Source: Dyadobacter sp. NIV53 (GTDB lineage: Bacteria; Bacteroidota; Bacteroidia; Cytophagales; Spirosomataceae). Taken from it: a stretch of DNA of 64,000 bases. This document shows, piece by piece, positions 19,101 through 27,389 of the stretch. The stretch's first letter is position 1, and each line of letters opens with the position of its first letter. Where the stretch lies: positions 2,170,001 through 2,234,000 of the forward strand of contig NZ_CP081299.1 of NCBI RefSeq assembly GCF_019711195.1, given 5' to 3'. The notes beneath the pieces are model-generated. The model worked only from the letters and a program-made list of their open reading frames with translations, had not been told where the DNA came from and ran no database searches. The position numbers and the translations under genes were made by a program.

Positions 19101-20344
19101 ATGCATTTAAGTTTACACCGGAAAATGGCAGGGTTTCTCTGTCTATGGAAATTTTGCGCGGTCAGGAAATCTCAAAAAAAGCGCTTGACAAACCGTATAT
19201 AGCTGTTGAATTTACGGTTACCGACAGCGGTACAGGAATCCCTGCTGACCAGCTCGAACGCATTTTTGACCGCTTTCACCAGGTTGATAATTCACTTGCC
19301 CACGAGCAGGAAGGGTCTGGGATCGGACTTGCTCTTACCCGTGAACTGGTGGAACTACACGAGGGTACAATTAAGGTTTCCAGTTCTATCGGACTGGGTA
19401 GCAAATTCGTGGTTTCCCTGCCCCTGGAATTGCTTCATTCTGCTCAACTGAACGAGCCAGCAACTGTTTTGCAGTCCATATCCAACGAAGTATCACCTGG
19501 TTTTAAAAAGGATAAAAATGAAGTATCCGGATTCGGTGAGAAACAAAAGATAAACCGGGAGACGAACCCGGAAGCTCCACTGGTTTTGGTCGTAGAAGAC
19601 AATACTGACCTTCGCGATTTCATTATCCAGTCACTTGCCCAACATGCTATTTATCAGGTAATGGAGGCGATTGATGGTGTGGAAGGTTATCGACTTGCCC
19701 AGGAACATATTCCGGATTTGGTAATTTCTGACATTATGATGCCAAAAATGGATGGAATTGAACTTTGTAAACGCCTGAAAACAGATGAAAAAACAAGCCA
19801 TATTCCGGTTATTCTGTTAACTGCAAAAGCATCGGCAGAAAGTAAATTACATGGCCTCGAAACCGGAGCAGACGATTATCTTACCAAACCGTTTGAAGTC
19901 AGAGAGCTGCTTACCCGTATTGATAACCTCATCGAAATACGCCGACAGCTCAAAGAACGATACAGCCGTGAAGTAACCTTACAACCCGGAAACATTGCTA
20001 TTTCTTCCTACGACGAGCAATTTTTAAATCGTGCAATGGCAATTATAGAACGATTCATGGCTGATGAGAATTTCAGTGTAGAAACCTTCGGCCGCGAAAT
20101 TGGCATGAGCCGGATGCAATTGTACCGCAAGCTGCATGCACTGACCGGGCAGTCACCCAGCGATTTCCTGCGCACCATCCGGCTCCGGCGCGCAGCACAA
20201 TTGTTAGCCGCCAATAGCGGTACCGTATCGCAGATTGCTGATCAGGTCGGTTTCGCCTCGCATTCTTATTTTTCCAAATGCTTCCAGGAACAGTTCGGCA
20301 AAACTCCGTCGGCCTTCGTTGCAGAGCTGGACCGTACACTTTAA
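16190..20344 (+). CDS. Hybrid two-component sensor/AraC regulator (HTCS, one-protein system)
   Basis: I start at the ATG at 16190 (1384 residues), with AAGG just upstream and a signal peptide directly after it; an in-frame TTG lies 12 bases earlier. Order: periplasmic two-component-regulator propeller repeats (about 30-680, repeated LWIGT strands), a Y_Y_Y domain (about 690-780), one membrane helix (about 795-818), HisKA with His854 (VSHEFRTPL), HATPase (N-box NLLSNAFKF, GSGIGLAL), a receiver with Asp1181 (VISDIMMPKMDG) and a C-terminal AraC helix-turn-helix (about 1280-1384). Such proteins normally sense an oligosaccharide and switch on an adjacent polysaccharide-utilisation locus. Here no susC/susD pair or glycosidase is adjacent, so its target is not obvious; the downstream membrane-protein genes are candidates. 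Confidence 0.95.
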   Translation: MIQYAFRLALSLTLFFISGTLLLAQQPLIETISTPPGFDAHEIADIRQDGQGYLWLASGSGLMRFDGYTWKIYQHDPKNPNSLAGDNVRTVCPTRDGLIWIGGWSSGLDCLNPKTGKFTHHQVIKRKEYKYEDNAISALLEDHLGNLWIGTIGGLYRLEKPTGRFIPYQSIAKNPRTLSHRHISSIYEDKQGTLWIGTGDQGSSKLFEGGLNKLDRRTNTFTRYLHNPSDPNSLIENRVLAIFEDSRGTFWIGTGGDGLHTMNRKSGKFTRYPFQETDPGRLSRPFTKEKNLRAFPTSGIRFIREDPAGAIWIGTLDAGANRYDPASGRVKHYLTPADGLPDFNLFSACRTRDGTLWIGTIPGHLVKVIVTDSPVKKEKTLTGVHYFEEDSTGTLWIGTISGLITGDSVSKPAANWLKEARKQTKLSTDHVTRLNTDRQGNRWISTWNNGLYLYETAKGKFTHYVHDSSDVFSMSPGEAAGFYQDRSGTNWILTAGGLDRMENNSGKFRHYRHQDRDSTSISNDYILAVQEDHTGAFWVGTNGGGLNLMDRATGKFKHFLPWSIVTQIVEDRHGTIWVASSLGLHRYERKSGVFLPFTDRGSGKTLSFVKSLIADNEDNLWATTSNGIGAVSANRKSIRWFSTNYGVPLGEDFFFGGSYKRRDGSIYFGSMERYFHFQPEELLINRPIPPLLNFSAFRVHNQLITPQEKSVELDHTQNVFSIDFAAIDFRHPELHLYTYKLENYDAEWHPVSAERTANYSNVPPGEFNFRVRASNSDGIWVEKSMTILISPPWWRTGWAYTLYVFILAALFFGGWQALLRRERVKNALKIKEIKAQQLLEMDRLKSDFFTNVSHEFRTPLTLILSPLENWLTDISDDNPYSGQFRSMHRNAKRLLLLVNQLLDLSRLEAGKMQIDAQPGDLIYFVKRIANAFISLAESRGIAFQVIVPEGNLWLSFDMDKLEKILNNLLSNAFKFTPENGRVSLSMEILRGQEISKKALDKPYIAVEFTVTDSGTGIPADQLERIFDRFHQVDNSLAHEQEGSGIGLALTRELVELHEGTIKVSSSIGLGSKFVVSLPLELLHSAQLNEPATVLQSISNEVSPGFKKDKNEVSGFGEKQKINRETNPEAPLVLVVEDNTDLRDFIIQSLAQHAIYQVMEAIDGVEGYRLAQEHIPDLVISDIMMPKMDGIELCKRLKTDEKTSHIPVILLTAKASAESKLHGLETGADDYLTKPFEVRELLTRIDNLIEIRRQLKERYSREVTLQPGNIAISSYDEQFLNRAMAIIERFMADENFSVETFGREIGMSRMQLYRKLHALTGQSPSDFLRTIRLRRAAQLLAANSGTVSQIADQVGFASHSYFSKCFQEQFGKTPSAFVAELDRTL

Positions 20345-20552
20345 TCAATATCCGCTTTCACCGTTAGCATCGCTTTGTTACCGTTGTTACAGCTTTTGTT
20401 ACAGGATTAGCAGGCTTCAATTCCCGAATAACTTCTTGTAATCCACCCGTTACGAGGTTAATATATTGAGGGCTGATTGTACTAACCTGTGCCTGGCTGA
20501 ACACCTTACTTTTGGTTGAAAGATTTCCATCCGCTCAATCAAAAGAAAATTC

Positions 20553-20714
20553 ATGAAAACTCATCTGCCCGACCTGGAAAAGACATTGCTGCTCGTCATG
20601 ATCCTGGCATACGGAATCGTTATCCTGATAATCTGCTGGTTTTCATTCGATTTTGTGCTGCAGCTTTACAATCACATTCTTTCTCAAACAGATACTTCAC
20701 TCAACCGGCCATGA
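20553..20714 (+). CDS. 53-residue single-pass membrane protein, translationally coupled to next gene
   Basis: A short frame with ATG at 20553, preceded by the purine-rich AAAAGAAAATTC. It encodes a polar start (MKTHLPDLEKTLL), one strong hydrophobic helix (about 12-36, including LAYGIVILIICWF) and a polar tail ending NRP. Its stop TGA overlaps the next ATG in the sequence ATGA (20711-20714), the classic sign of translational coupling. The only alternative use of this stretch is a non-protein-like N-terminal extension of the next gene in another frame. Function is unknown; the size suggests a subunit or assembly partner of the downstream membrane protein. Confidence 0.65.
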   Translation: MKTHLPDLEKTLLLVMILAYGIVILIICWFSFDFVLQLYNHILSQTDTSLNRP

Positions 20715-21424
20715 TCATTCCGTCTCGGGAAAACGACTTTTTACAAGAGAAAAAGCTTTCAAATCATGAAAGATCGGGAAGGTATTTCTTCGCGGCAATG
20801 GCTTGCGTGTTTTGTATTATGGCCGTTGCAGGATTTGTGCCTAGCTATCAGGCCGCATATGCCGGCACATTCAAATTTCACTGGTTTGTCCATGTTCACG
20901 GTGCGATCATGGCTGCGTGGTTCGTCGTATTTTTAATACAGACCATCCTGGTCAAAAATGGTAATCTGAAACTGCATCGGAAACTGGGTTTTTATTCCAT
21001 TGGCCTGGGAGTAATGGTTTGGCTTTCTATGGGTATCGTGAGTTACCGCGTCCTGATCGGTTTTCCTCCTCACGTACATAGTCTGAAGGAAGTGATTTGG
21101 CCAGCACTTTGGGTACAAGTCTCGGCCATGAATTTGTTTGGTTTCTTCTTCGTCCGGGCCGTGCTCGCCCGGAGAAAAGCAGCAGAACACAAACGCCTGC
21201 TTTACCTGGCTATGCTGGTTTTATTACAGGCAGCTGTCGGCAGGATGAGCTGGCTTCCGTGGTATGGAATGGAAAATCCGAATGTTTTCTTTTTTTACCT
21301 GGACCTGCTGCTGATTCCATTAATCGCTTATGACCTTACAACCACAAGCCGCATACACAGAATCACCATTATTGGCGGCATGAGCATTATTGCTGCACAA
21401 CTTGTCACGGTTATCCTGTTCTGA
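20711..21424 (+). CDS. Polytopic membrane protein, His-rich, paralogue of the next gene
   Basis: I place the start at 20711 (237 residues), where ATG overlaps the stop of the 53-residue gene. The longer frame from 20516 adds 65 residues rich in Arg/His with no counterpart in the paralogue. About six membrane helices are seen. Conserved His occur at helix edges in HWFVHVHGAIMAAW, NLKLHRKLG and EHKRLLYLAML, a pattern resembling membrane cytochrome b-like four-helix proteins or DUF2306 relatives. A haem or metal role is inference only. It is followed 51 bases later by a paralogue with the same motifs. Confidence 0.75.
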   Translation: MIIPSRENDFLQEKKLSNHERSGRYFFAAMACVFCIMAVAGFVPSYQAAYAGTFKFHWFVHVHGAIMAAWFVVFLIQTILVKNGNLKLHRKLGFYSIGLGVMVWLSMGIVSYRVLIGFPPHVHSLKEVIWPALWVQVSAMNLFGFFFVRAVLARRKAAEHKRLLYLAMLVLLQAAVGRMSWLPWYGMENPNVFFFYLDLLLIPLIAYDLTTTSRIHRITIIGGMSIIAAQLVTVILF

Positions 21425-21475
21425 CCTGCACGATAACACATTAAACCTGATTCAAGAACTTACAATTCCCGCGAA

Positions 21476-22495
21476 ATGATCAGCATATTAGAAGGTACAG
21501 AATCCAAAAAAATACCGGCTCGCCGCGGTAGATACTTTTTCGTTTTCATGGCGGTTCTCTTTCCCATTTTAGTTATATTAGGTTTTGTACCAGACTATCA
21601 AATGATCGCAAGCGGACAAATCAAAGTTCATTGGTTTTTGCATGTTCACGGGTTCATCATGACAGTCTGGCTCGGAATTTTTCTGGCGCAGAGCCTGCTT
21701 GTGGCCAATGCAAACATAAAACGCCATCGCCAATTGGGGCAAACTGGTTTTGTATTTGGCATACTCGTCTGGCTTTCTCTTGTAATTGTTACTGTTCGCG
21801 CTCTTATTGCCAATAATCCACCGGAAGCAGACGGGCAATTTGATATTTTATTTATCCAGCTAGACGGGCTTATATTTTTTGGAATTTTCTTTACGTGGGG
21901 AATGCTGGTGCGTAAAAAGAATATCAGTGCACACAAAAGGCTGCTTTTCCTTGCAACGGTTGTAGTCCTGCAGGCAGCAGTTGACCGGATACGTTTCCTG
22001 CCCGGAATACAGACAGCACTTTTTATCCGGTTTATTTATCTCGATCTGCTTTTAATTCCCTTGTTCGTTTACGATTGGCTCACATTAAAACGTGTACATT
22101 TCATCACATGGTTTGGCTCTTTACTAATTTTCCTTTTACAAACAGGTATTGTCTTAGGCTGGGGTTCGCCAGTCTGGCACCGGTTCTGGTATAATGCCAT
22201 TACGCCATTTGTAGAAAGGGTGGTAGAAATAAAGCTAAGTGATGCACAAAGTGAGCCGCTTCTGGGTAATTATGGAGACAAAAAATGGCATTTGACCGTC
22301 AGTCGGGAAGTCGGCAAACTCTATATGCAGCTTCCGGGGCAACCCAAATGGGAACTCGGAGCTACATCTGAAACCAGCCTGTTTGTTAAGGTAGTGAACT
22401 GGAAACTTAATTTTGTAAAAGACAAAAATGGACAGGTGTCAAAATTAATTAACGATGAGGTTGTTAAAGTGTGGGAAGTACCGAAAATGAGGTGA
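21476..22495 (+). CDS. Polytopic membrane protein with DUF3471-like C-terminal domain
   Basis: This encodes 339 residues. Residues 1-230 parallel the preceding protein almost motif for motif (GRYFFVFMAVLF, HWFLHVHGFIMTVW, NIKRHRQLG, AHKRLLFLATVV), showing tandem duplication. The last ~95 residues are an added soluble beta-rich domain (LLGNYGDKKWHLTVSREVGK, then LNFVKDKNGQVSKL) resembling the DUF3471-type domain usually fused to beta-lactamase-like or M28 peptidases. The membrane part may bind haem through the conserved His; the tail may be a ligand-binding module. The stop is 32 bases from the end of the convergent Rid gene. Confidence 0.75.
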   Translation: MISILEGTESKKIPARRGRYFFVFMAVLFPILVILGFVPDYQMIASGQIKVHWFLHVHGFIMTVWLGIFLAQSLLVANANIKRHRQLGQTGFVFGILVWLSLVIVTVRALIANNPPEADGQFDILFIQLDGLIFFGIFFTWGMLVRKKNISAHKRLLFLATVVVLQAAVDRIRFLPGIQTALFIRFIYLDLLLIPLFVYDWLTLKRVHFITWFGSLLIFLLQTGIVLGWGSPVWHRFWYNAITPFVERVVEIKLSDAQSEPLLGNYGDKKWHLTVSREVGKLYMQLPGQPKWELGATSETSLFVKVVNWKLNFVKDKNGQVSKLINDEVVKVWEVPKMR

Positions 22496-22527
22496 AAATA
22501 CTAAACATATTTTTTAACCTGTCCGCG

Positions 22528-22956
22528 TTACAACTTTGTAAAATCCTTGTCTGCAAATATCGCAATAGCGTCGATTTCTATTAACATACCATCAAGAGCC
22601 AGGGATTGGACGCCAAACCAGGTACTCGCAGGAAGATTTTCATGCGGGAAAGCCTTTTGCAACGCATTACTAATGGTATTCGCATCTGCAAATTTGTAAT
22701 CCTTTACAAAAATATTGAGTTTGACAACATCCTTTGTCGTCGCCCCGGCTGACTCCAGCGCCAGTTGAAGATTATGAAAAGCCCGATCGGCCTGTTTCCC
22801 CAGGTCATCCCCACCAACCAGATTATTATCCTGATCAACCGAAACCTGCCCGGAAAGATAGATCGTGAGCAGGCCACCGTTACTGACAGTCACCACCTGT
22901 GAAAAAGCCTGCGTCCATTTCGGTAAATCCGGTGGGTTGATAAAGTTTTTTTTCAT
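22528..22956 (-). CDS. RidA/YjgF family protein with an altered active-site position
   Basis: A 142-residue protein with the Rid fold signature: YLSGQVSVDQ, the QADRAFHNLQLALESAGAT helix, KLNIFVKDY and the final IEIDAIAIF. Archetypal RidA deaminates reactive enamines/imines and needs an Arg in the PAR(S/T) segment. Here the segment reads LPASTWFGV, with Ser in place of Arg, so classical imine deaminase activity is doubtful and the protein likely belongs to a divergent Rid subgroup. It is cytoplasmic and a stand-alone gene, convergent with the membrane protein pair. Confidence 0.88.
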   Translation of the reverse strand: MKKNFINPPDLPKWTQAFSQVVTVSNGGLLTIYLSGQVSVDQDNNLVGGDDLGKQADRAFHNLQLALESAGATTKDVVKLNIFVKDYKFADANTISNALQKAFPHENLPASTWFGVQSLALDGMLIEIDAIAIFADKDFTKL

Positions 22957-23322
22957 TGAGATAAGGACAATTGATTTATTGGGAATCTGATCCTGCGCTA
23001 TTTATTCACTCATACTATCACAAGTATATTCTATCCCTGAAATACTAGCGGGTCAGCGACTATTTTCATAAACTTTATAAATATAAAATCTGGATATATT
23101 CAGTATTTCAATAATCCTGGCAGGAACTAATAGTAAGGTCGCATAATAGTAATTTGAGAGAAATATCAGAACCAAATCGACACTTTAACCTATTATAAAT
23201 GAAATCATTATACTAACCTTTTAAAAACTTCACAAAACTTATTTCAAACCAAATAACAATTTAAAAAACATCTATATTTATAGGATTAATTAAAGTTTAA
23301 AATAAACTTAAACTATTCCTGT
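22957..23322. other. Intergenic region upstream of the first giant surface-protein gene
   Basis: About 366 bases, strongly AT-rich toward 23322. I see no coding frame and no repeat from elsewhere in the window. It must hold the promoters for the Rid gene (minus) and the surface-protein gene (plus), but no full TAnnTTTG box is present at a convincing position. Confidence 0.4.
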
Positions 23323-26300
23323 ATGATTAAATTATTACTTGTTTTCACGTTCTGCACGCTGATGAATACGGCTATGATGGCGCAGCAGATCCAGCTTGTT
23401 AAAGATATCAATACAAAACCAAGTTCTAACAGTGTTTCCCTTAACGATCACGTAGTTGTCAATGGAAAAATCTTTTACCTGACCTATTCACCATTTGGCC
23501 GCCAGCTTTTTGTGACTGACGGAACGGAATCAGGAACACTACGCCTGACAGATAATGATGAAGGTGAGGACGAACCTTACAACCTGACTACGGGTAACGG
23601 GTATGTTTTTTACAAGTCGTGGCAATACGACAACTACTATCTTTTCCGCAGTGACGGCACAAAGGAAGGGACTTTTCCCTTGCGAAAACTATCAACATCC
23701 TTTTATGACAGGTCTGCTATGCTGGAAATTGATGGAACGATATACTTTTCTGGCCACGATGGCAGAGACAGGATCCAGCTCTGGAAAACGGATGGAACCA
23801 CCGCCGGCACTATGCTTGTCAAAGACCTTGGTGTAAGAGGATCTAACAGGATACAGGATTTTTACAATTTTAATGGTAAGCTCTATTTCATCATTCGGTC
23901 GAACAATAATCCCGGGTCAGTTAGCACGATATGGAGCAGTGATGGTACGGAGGCAGGCACCAAAGCAGGTGCAAATTACGTAGCCAGTGCAAATTCCTAT
24001 GGCTTTTTCAATCCGGCTACTGCGGGGAATTATATGTATTTCTCCGACTCAGATGTACTTTATAAAACTGACGGGGCCAGTATCACCCCGGTCACAAGCG
24101 GCCTGACTGACATAAATAATCCCATCACGATAGGTACAAAGGTCTATTTTACAACTGGCGAAGAAGAGGAGGAGCATGACCTCTATAGTATGAACCCGGA
24201 TGGGACAGGCATCACGGCGCTTATTAGCGGCATGGCAAGGATTAGTCGTCCCATTGCTATCGGCAAGAAGATCTTTTTTACAGCAAATGACAGAATACAT
24301 GGACGGGAGCTTTGGAAAACAGACGGGACCGTTGCGGGGACTGTGCTGATAAAGGATATTTATCCGGGTAATAATAGTTCTGATCCGGAACAGTTCACTA
24401 ACCTGAACGGTACACTATATTTCTCAGCCCGATCTACTGTCCGTACTGAGATCTGGAAAAGTGACGGAACGGCGGCGGGAACTGTGCAGGTCACTAACCT
24501 GAACGCAGATAACTTTGTTTTTTTTATCAGTAATCTGGAAGCTGCGGGCAATAACCTGGTTTTTACAGATGAATACCAGGGTGGAAGGTTATGGAAGACT
24601 GATGGTACGGCAGCAGGTACCGTGTTACTGACCAATTTTACTGCTTTTACCCCGGTTCTGTTAGGAAACAACGTGGTCTTCTATGCAAATCCATCTTCAG
24701 GGGGCGGACTTTTCCGGACGAATCTGACCACTGGAAGCACCGGGCGAATCACCAGGATAGTCAATGAAAACTCATATCCCGAAAATCTGATAAACGCGGA
24801 TGGAACCTTGTATTTTTCAACGGACTTCTCAAGCGACAGCTTAGATGGTTTGTGGAAATCTGACGGTACGACGGCAGGAACTATGCTGGTGGAGCACACA
24901 AGTTACCGTCCATTCCAGCTCGCTGCTGCCAATGGCAAGGTTTATTATACAATTGGAACTTCATTATTCAGATTGGACGAAACAATGGAGGATGCTGTTC
25001 CTGTCCCGATAAAAACTGGTGTCAAATCGTTTACCATTATAGGCAACACCGTATATTTCATGATTCAAACCTCTGGCAGGCAGGAATTATGGAAAAGCGA
25101 AGGAACGTCTGCGACGACCAGTTTTATCAGGGCTTTTGCCACTTCTGATGACCTGCCCTTTGTACCAATCGCATTTAAAGGGCAGCTATATTTTGCTATT
25201 TATCAAAACGGCTATAAAATCTGGAAAAGCAATGGCACAGGGTCAGGAACACAATTAGCGCCGGAATTTGCTTCCAGCGGTTCATTGATCACCAGTAGCG
25301 AAGGCACGACCTTCAGTGTGATAGGCGACAATCTGTATGGATTTTTCGACAGCGGTACCGGTACTAAACTCATTAAATCAAATGGAACACTGGCAGGAAC
25401 GACGACCGCAGCCAGTCTGCCTTTTTCTCCGGCCAGCCTTTTTGGGGCAGGCGGATTGGTTTACATGACATCAGCAACCTTGGCGGATGAAAAAAAGTTA
25501 CTATGGAGAACGGACGGGACTGTCAACGGAACCTTTCAGCTGACTTCTCTGGACGTTAAACTCAATTACAACACTGAACTGGGCAGGCCGGCAGATCCTT
25601 TCCGCCTGCAGACTGATGTAAACGGCAAGCTGTTTTTTATGAATACCAACACAGCCCTCGGCGACCAGTTGTGGGTAAGTGATGGCACTGTGGCCGGAAC
25701 ACGCAGGATCACACAGGCAAAACAAAGCAGGATCCCATTTTTTACGAGGCATACAGAGAGCCTGGGCGGACTCCTGTATTTTGATTATTATGAACCTGCC
25801 ACAGGAGGTGAAATCTGGCAAAGCGATGGCACACCTGAGGGTACTCACGTGCTGGAAGACTTTACCCCGAATGGCAATACAGGTATCAGAGACATGAAAA
25901 GGCTTAACAATATACTGATGATGAGTGCTTTTACCGAATCAACCGGCTATGAACTTTATAAGTTTGAACCCGCCATCGCTGCACCTTCCCTGCGCATCAA
26001 TTCCGGCGGTGCGGCTTTCACAGCTTCGGGCAGCCGGGCTTTCAGTGCCGATCAGTATTTTACCGGTACCACCCAGGTTTCCAATGCGATTGCGGGTGAT
26101 ATAACGGCTACGGCCGACGACCAGCTTTACAAAGAACAGCGCTTCGGTTCCTCGTTCAGCTACAATGTGCCCGTTACTAATGGCACGTACAATGTGGTGC
26201 TGCATTTTGCGGAAATATATTGGGGTATCCCTTCCAGGAGCGGTACAACGGGTACGGCAAGAAGGCAGTTCCATGTCAATATGGAAGGTGCCAGAAAGCT

Positions 26301-27267
26301 GACCAACTATGATATTTTTGTCAAAGCAGGTGGTGCCATGCGTGCCGGAACAGAAACTTTTCCCGTAACGGTAACAGACGGAATCCTGAATATTGACTTT
26401 CTGAAAGGTGCAGCCGACAACCCCATTATCGCTGCTATTGAAGTGGTGCCAACGCAGGTAACTCTGGGACCGCTGGCTGATGCTTATATCCGCAATACGC
26501 CCCATGAGGCCACCAACTACGGGACAGCCGGCATACTGGAAGTCAAGACCGGCAGCCTGCCCAGCTACCAGCGCGGTACATACCTGAAATTCCCTTTGGC
26601 CGGTGTCAGCCAGGTAAATTCAGCCAAACTGCGGCTGTATGGTTACAATGCACAGAGCAACGCAACTATTGGTATTTCTGCTTTCGGTGTCAGCAATGAT
26701 GACTGGACGGAAACCGGCATCAACTGGTCGAATGCCCCGCTGAGCTCGGCTCCGGCATTGGGAAGTGTGAATGTGAACGGCACTGCCAGATATTATGAGA
26801 TCGATGTAACGGCCTTTGTAAAATCCCAGCTGGCAACGGATAAAATAGTGAGTTTGTATATTACAAACCCAGCTAACCAGAATGTACAACTGAGCTTTTA
26901 CAGCAGGGAGAATGAAGCTTACCCGCCGCAGCTGGTCATTGAATCATTGGCACCTCCTGCCGCCAGAAGCGGATCGGATGAGGATGCTGTAGTAGCAGAT
27001 TATAAGCAGGAAGTCTCAGGTATTTATCCCAATCCGGCCGGTAAACGTTTTACGGTACATATTTCCAAAGCACATCAGGGAAAAGTAGATTTTCAGCTGA
27101 TCAGTTTGTCAGGAAATACTTATCAGATTAGTCCTGTACAACCGGCCACTCCGGCTTCCAAAGTAGACATGGATATTTCTTCCATGCAATTACCAAAGGG
27201 AATATATATTTTGAAAATCCAGTCGAACGCTTTTAAGGAGAGGGTTAAGCTGCTGTTAACGGAGTAG
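23323..27267 (+). CDS. Giant T9SS surface protein A: ELWxTDGT-repeat head, malectin, DNRLRE, sorting domain
   Basis: This encodes 1314 residues. A signal peptide (1-20) is followed by about 18 repeats, spaced about 48 residues apart, built on QLWKTDGTxAGTxLVKD (for example ELWKTDGTVAGT, EIWKSDGTAAGT), probably beta-propeller blades, to about 885. Then come a malectin-like domain (about 889-1045, LRINSGGAAFTASG), a DNRLRE/CBM96-like domain (about 1047-1215) and a type A T9SS sorting domain (about 1231-1314, SGIYPNPAGKRF to VKLLLTE). The protein is exported by Sec, then by T9SS, and attached to the cell surface. Malectin and DNRLRE modules bind carbohydrate, so a glycan-binding or adhesive role is likely; no catalytic residues are seen. 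From the malectin domain onward it is nearly identical at DNA level to the gene at 27750. Confidence 0.9.
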   Translation: MIKLLLVFTFCTLMNTAMMAQQIQLVKDINTKPSSNSVSLNDHVVVNGKIFYLTYSPFGRQLFVTDGTESGTLRLTDNDEGEDEPYNLTTGNGYVFYKSWQYDNYYLFRSDGTKEGTFPLRKLSTSFYDRSAMLEIDGTIYFSGHDGRDRIQLWKTDGTTAGTMLVKDLGVRGSNRIQDFYNFNGKLYFIIRSNNNPGSVSTIWSSDGTEAGTKAGANYVASANSYGFFNPATAGNYMYFSDSDVLYKTDGASITPVTSGLTDINNPITIGTKVYFTTGEEEEEHDLYSMNPDGTGITALISGMARISRPIAIGKKIFFTANDRIHGRELWKTDGTVAGTVLIKDIYPGNNSSDPEQFTNLNGTLYFSARSTVRTEIWKSDGTAAGTVQVTNLNADNFVFFISNLEAAGNNLVFTDEYQGGRLWKTDGTAAGTVLLTNFTAFTPVLLGNNVVFYANPSSGGGLFRTNLTTGSTGRITRIVNENSYPENLINADGTLYFSTDFSSDSLDGLWKSDGTTAGTMLVEHTSYRPFQLAAANGKVYYTIGTSLFRLDETMEDAVPVPIKTGVKSFTIIGNTVYFMIQTSGRQELWKSEGTSATTSFIRAFATSDDLPFVPIAFKGQLYFAIYQNGYKIWKSNGTGSGTQLAPEFASSGSLITSSEGTTFSVIGDNLYGFFDSGTGTKLIKSNGTLAGTTTAASLPFSPASLFGAGGLVYMTSATLADEKKLLWRTDGTVNGTFQLTSLDVKLNYNTELGRPADPFRLQTDVNGKLFFMNTNTALGDQLWVSDGTVAGTRRITQAKQSRIPFFTRHTESLGGLLYFDYYEPATGGEIWQSDGTPEGTHVLEDFTPNGNTGIRDMKRLNNILMMSAFTESTGYELYKFEPAIAAPSLRINSGGAAFTASGSRAFSADQYFTGTTQVSNAIAGDITATADDQLYKEQRFGSSFSYNVPVTNGTYNVVLHFAEIYWGIPSRSGTTGTARRQFHVNMEGARKLTNYDIFVKAGGAMRAGTETFPVTVTDGILNIDFLKGAADNPIIAAIEVVPTQVTLGPLADAYIRNTPHEATNYGTAGILEVKTGSLPSYQRGTYLKFPLAGVSQVNSAKLRLYGYNAQSNATIGISAFGVSNDDWTETGINWSNAPLSSAPALGSVNVNGTARYYEIDVTAFVKSQLATDKIVSLYITNPANQNVQLSFYSRENEAYPPQLVIESLAPPAARSGSDEDAVVADYKQEVSGIYPNPAGKRFTVHISKAHQGKVDFQLISLSGNTYQISPVQPATPASKVDMDISSMQLPKGIYILKIQSNAFKERVKLLLTE

Positions 27268-27295
27268 TATGGATTGAAGTTTTTAAACGCAGAGT
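25986..27295 (+). repeat. 1.31-kb direct repeat, copy 1 (malectin-DNRLRE-sorting cassette plus 3' flank)
   Basis: This matches 30314-31623 at a constant offset of 4328 bases from start to end, meaning no net insertion or deletion. Most lines differ by only a few bases apart from a variable linker near 26970-27010. Similarity continues about 28 bases past the stop codon, so the repeated unit is larger than the coding module. Confidence 0.9.
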
Positions 27296-27373
27296 TGAAG
27301 GGAGTTTTCCGCAGAGTTTTAGTTTAAAATCCCGGCGAAACTCCGCGCCAAACTCTCCTTCACTCCACGTTTA
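27284..27373. repeat. Imperfect palindrome of the AAACGCAGAGT family
   Basis: The left arm AAACGCAGAGTTGAAGGGAG pairs with the complement of the right arm CTCTCCTTCACTCCACGTTT, leaving a loop that itself contains further CGCAGAGTTT/AAACTCCGCG pairing. It lies just after the first giant surface-protein gene and may serve as its terminator. Related arms recur after the second copy (31609 and 32117). Confidence 0.7.
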
Positions 27374-27389
27374 AATAATTGATAAAAAT

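Noticed and set aside
20516..20710. N-terminal extension of the first His-rich membrane protein
   Set aside because: The 65 extra residues are Arg/His-rich and absent from the paralogue, and the same bases encode the better-supported 53-residue membrane protein in another frame.
25939..26505. 188-codon open frame antisense to the malectin cassette, with a broken counterpart in the second copy
   Set aside because: It recurs only because the sense DNA is duplicated; the frame is interrupted in the second copy.
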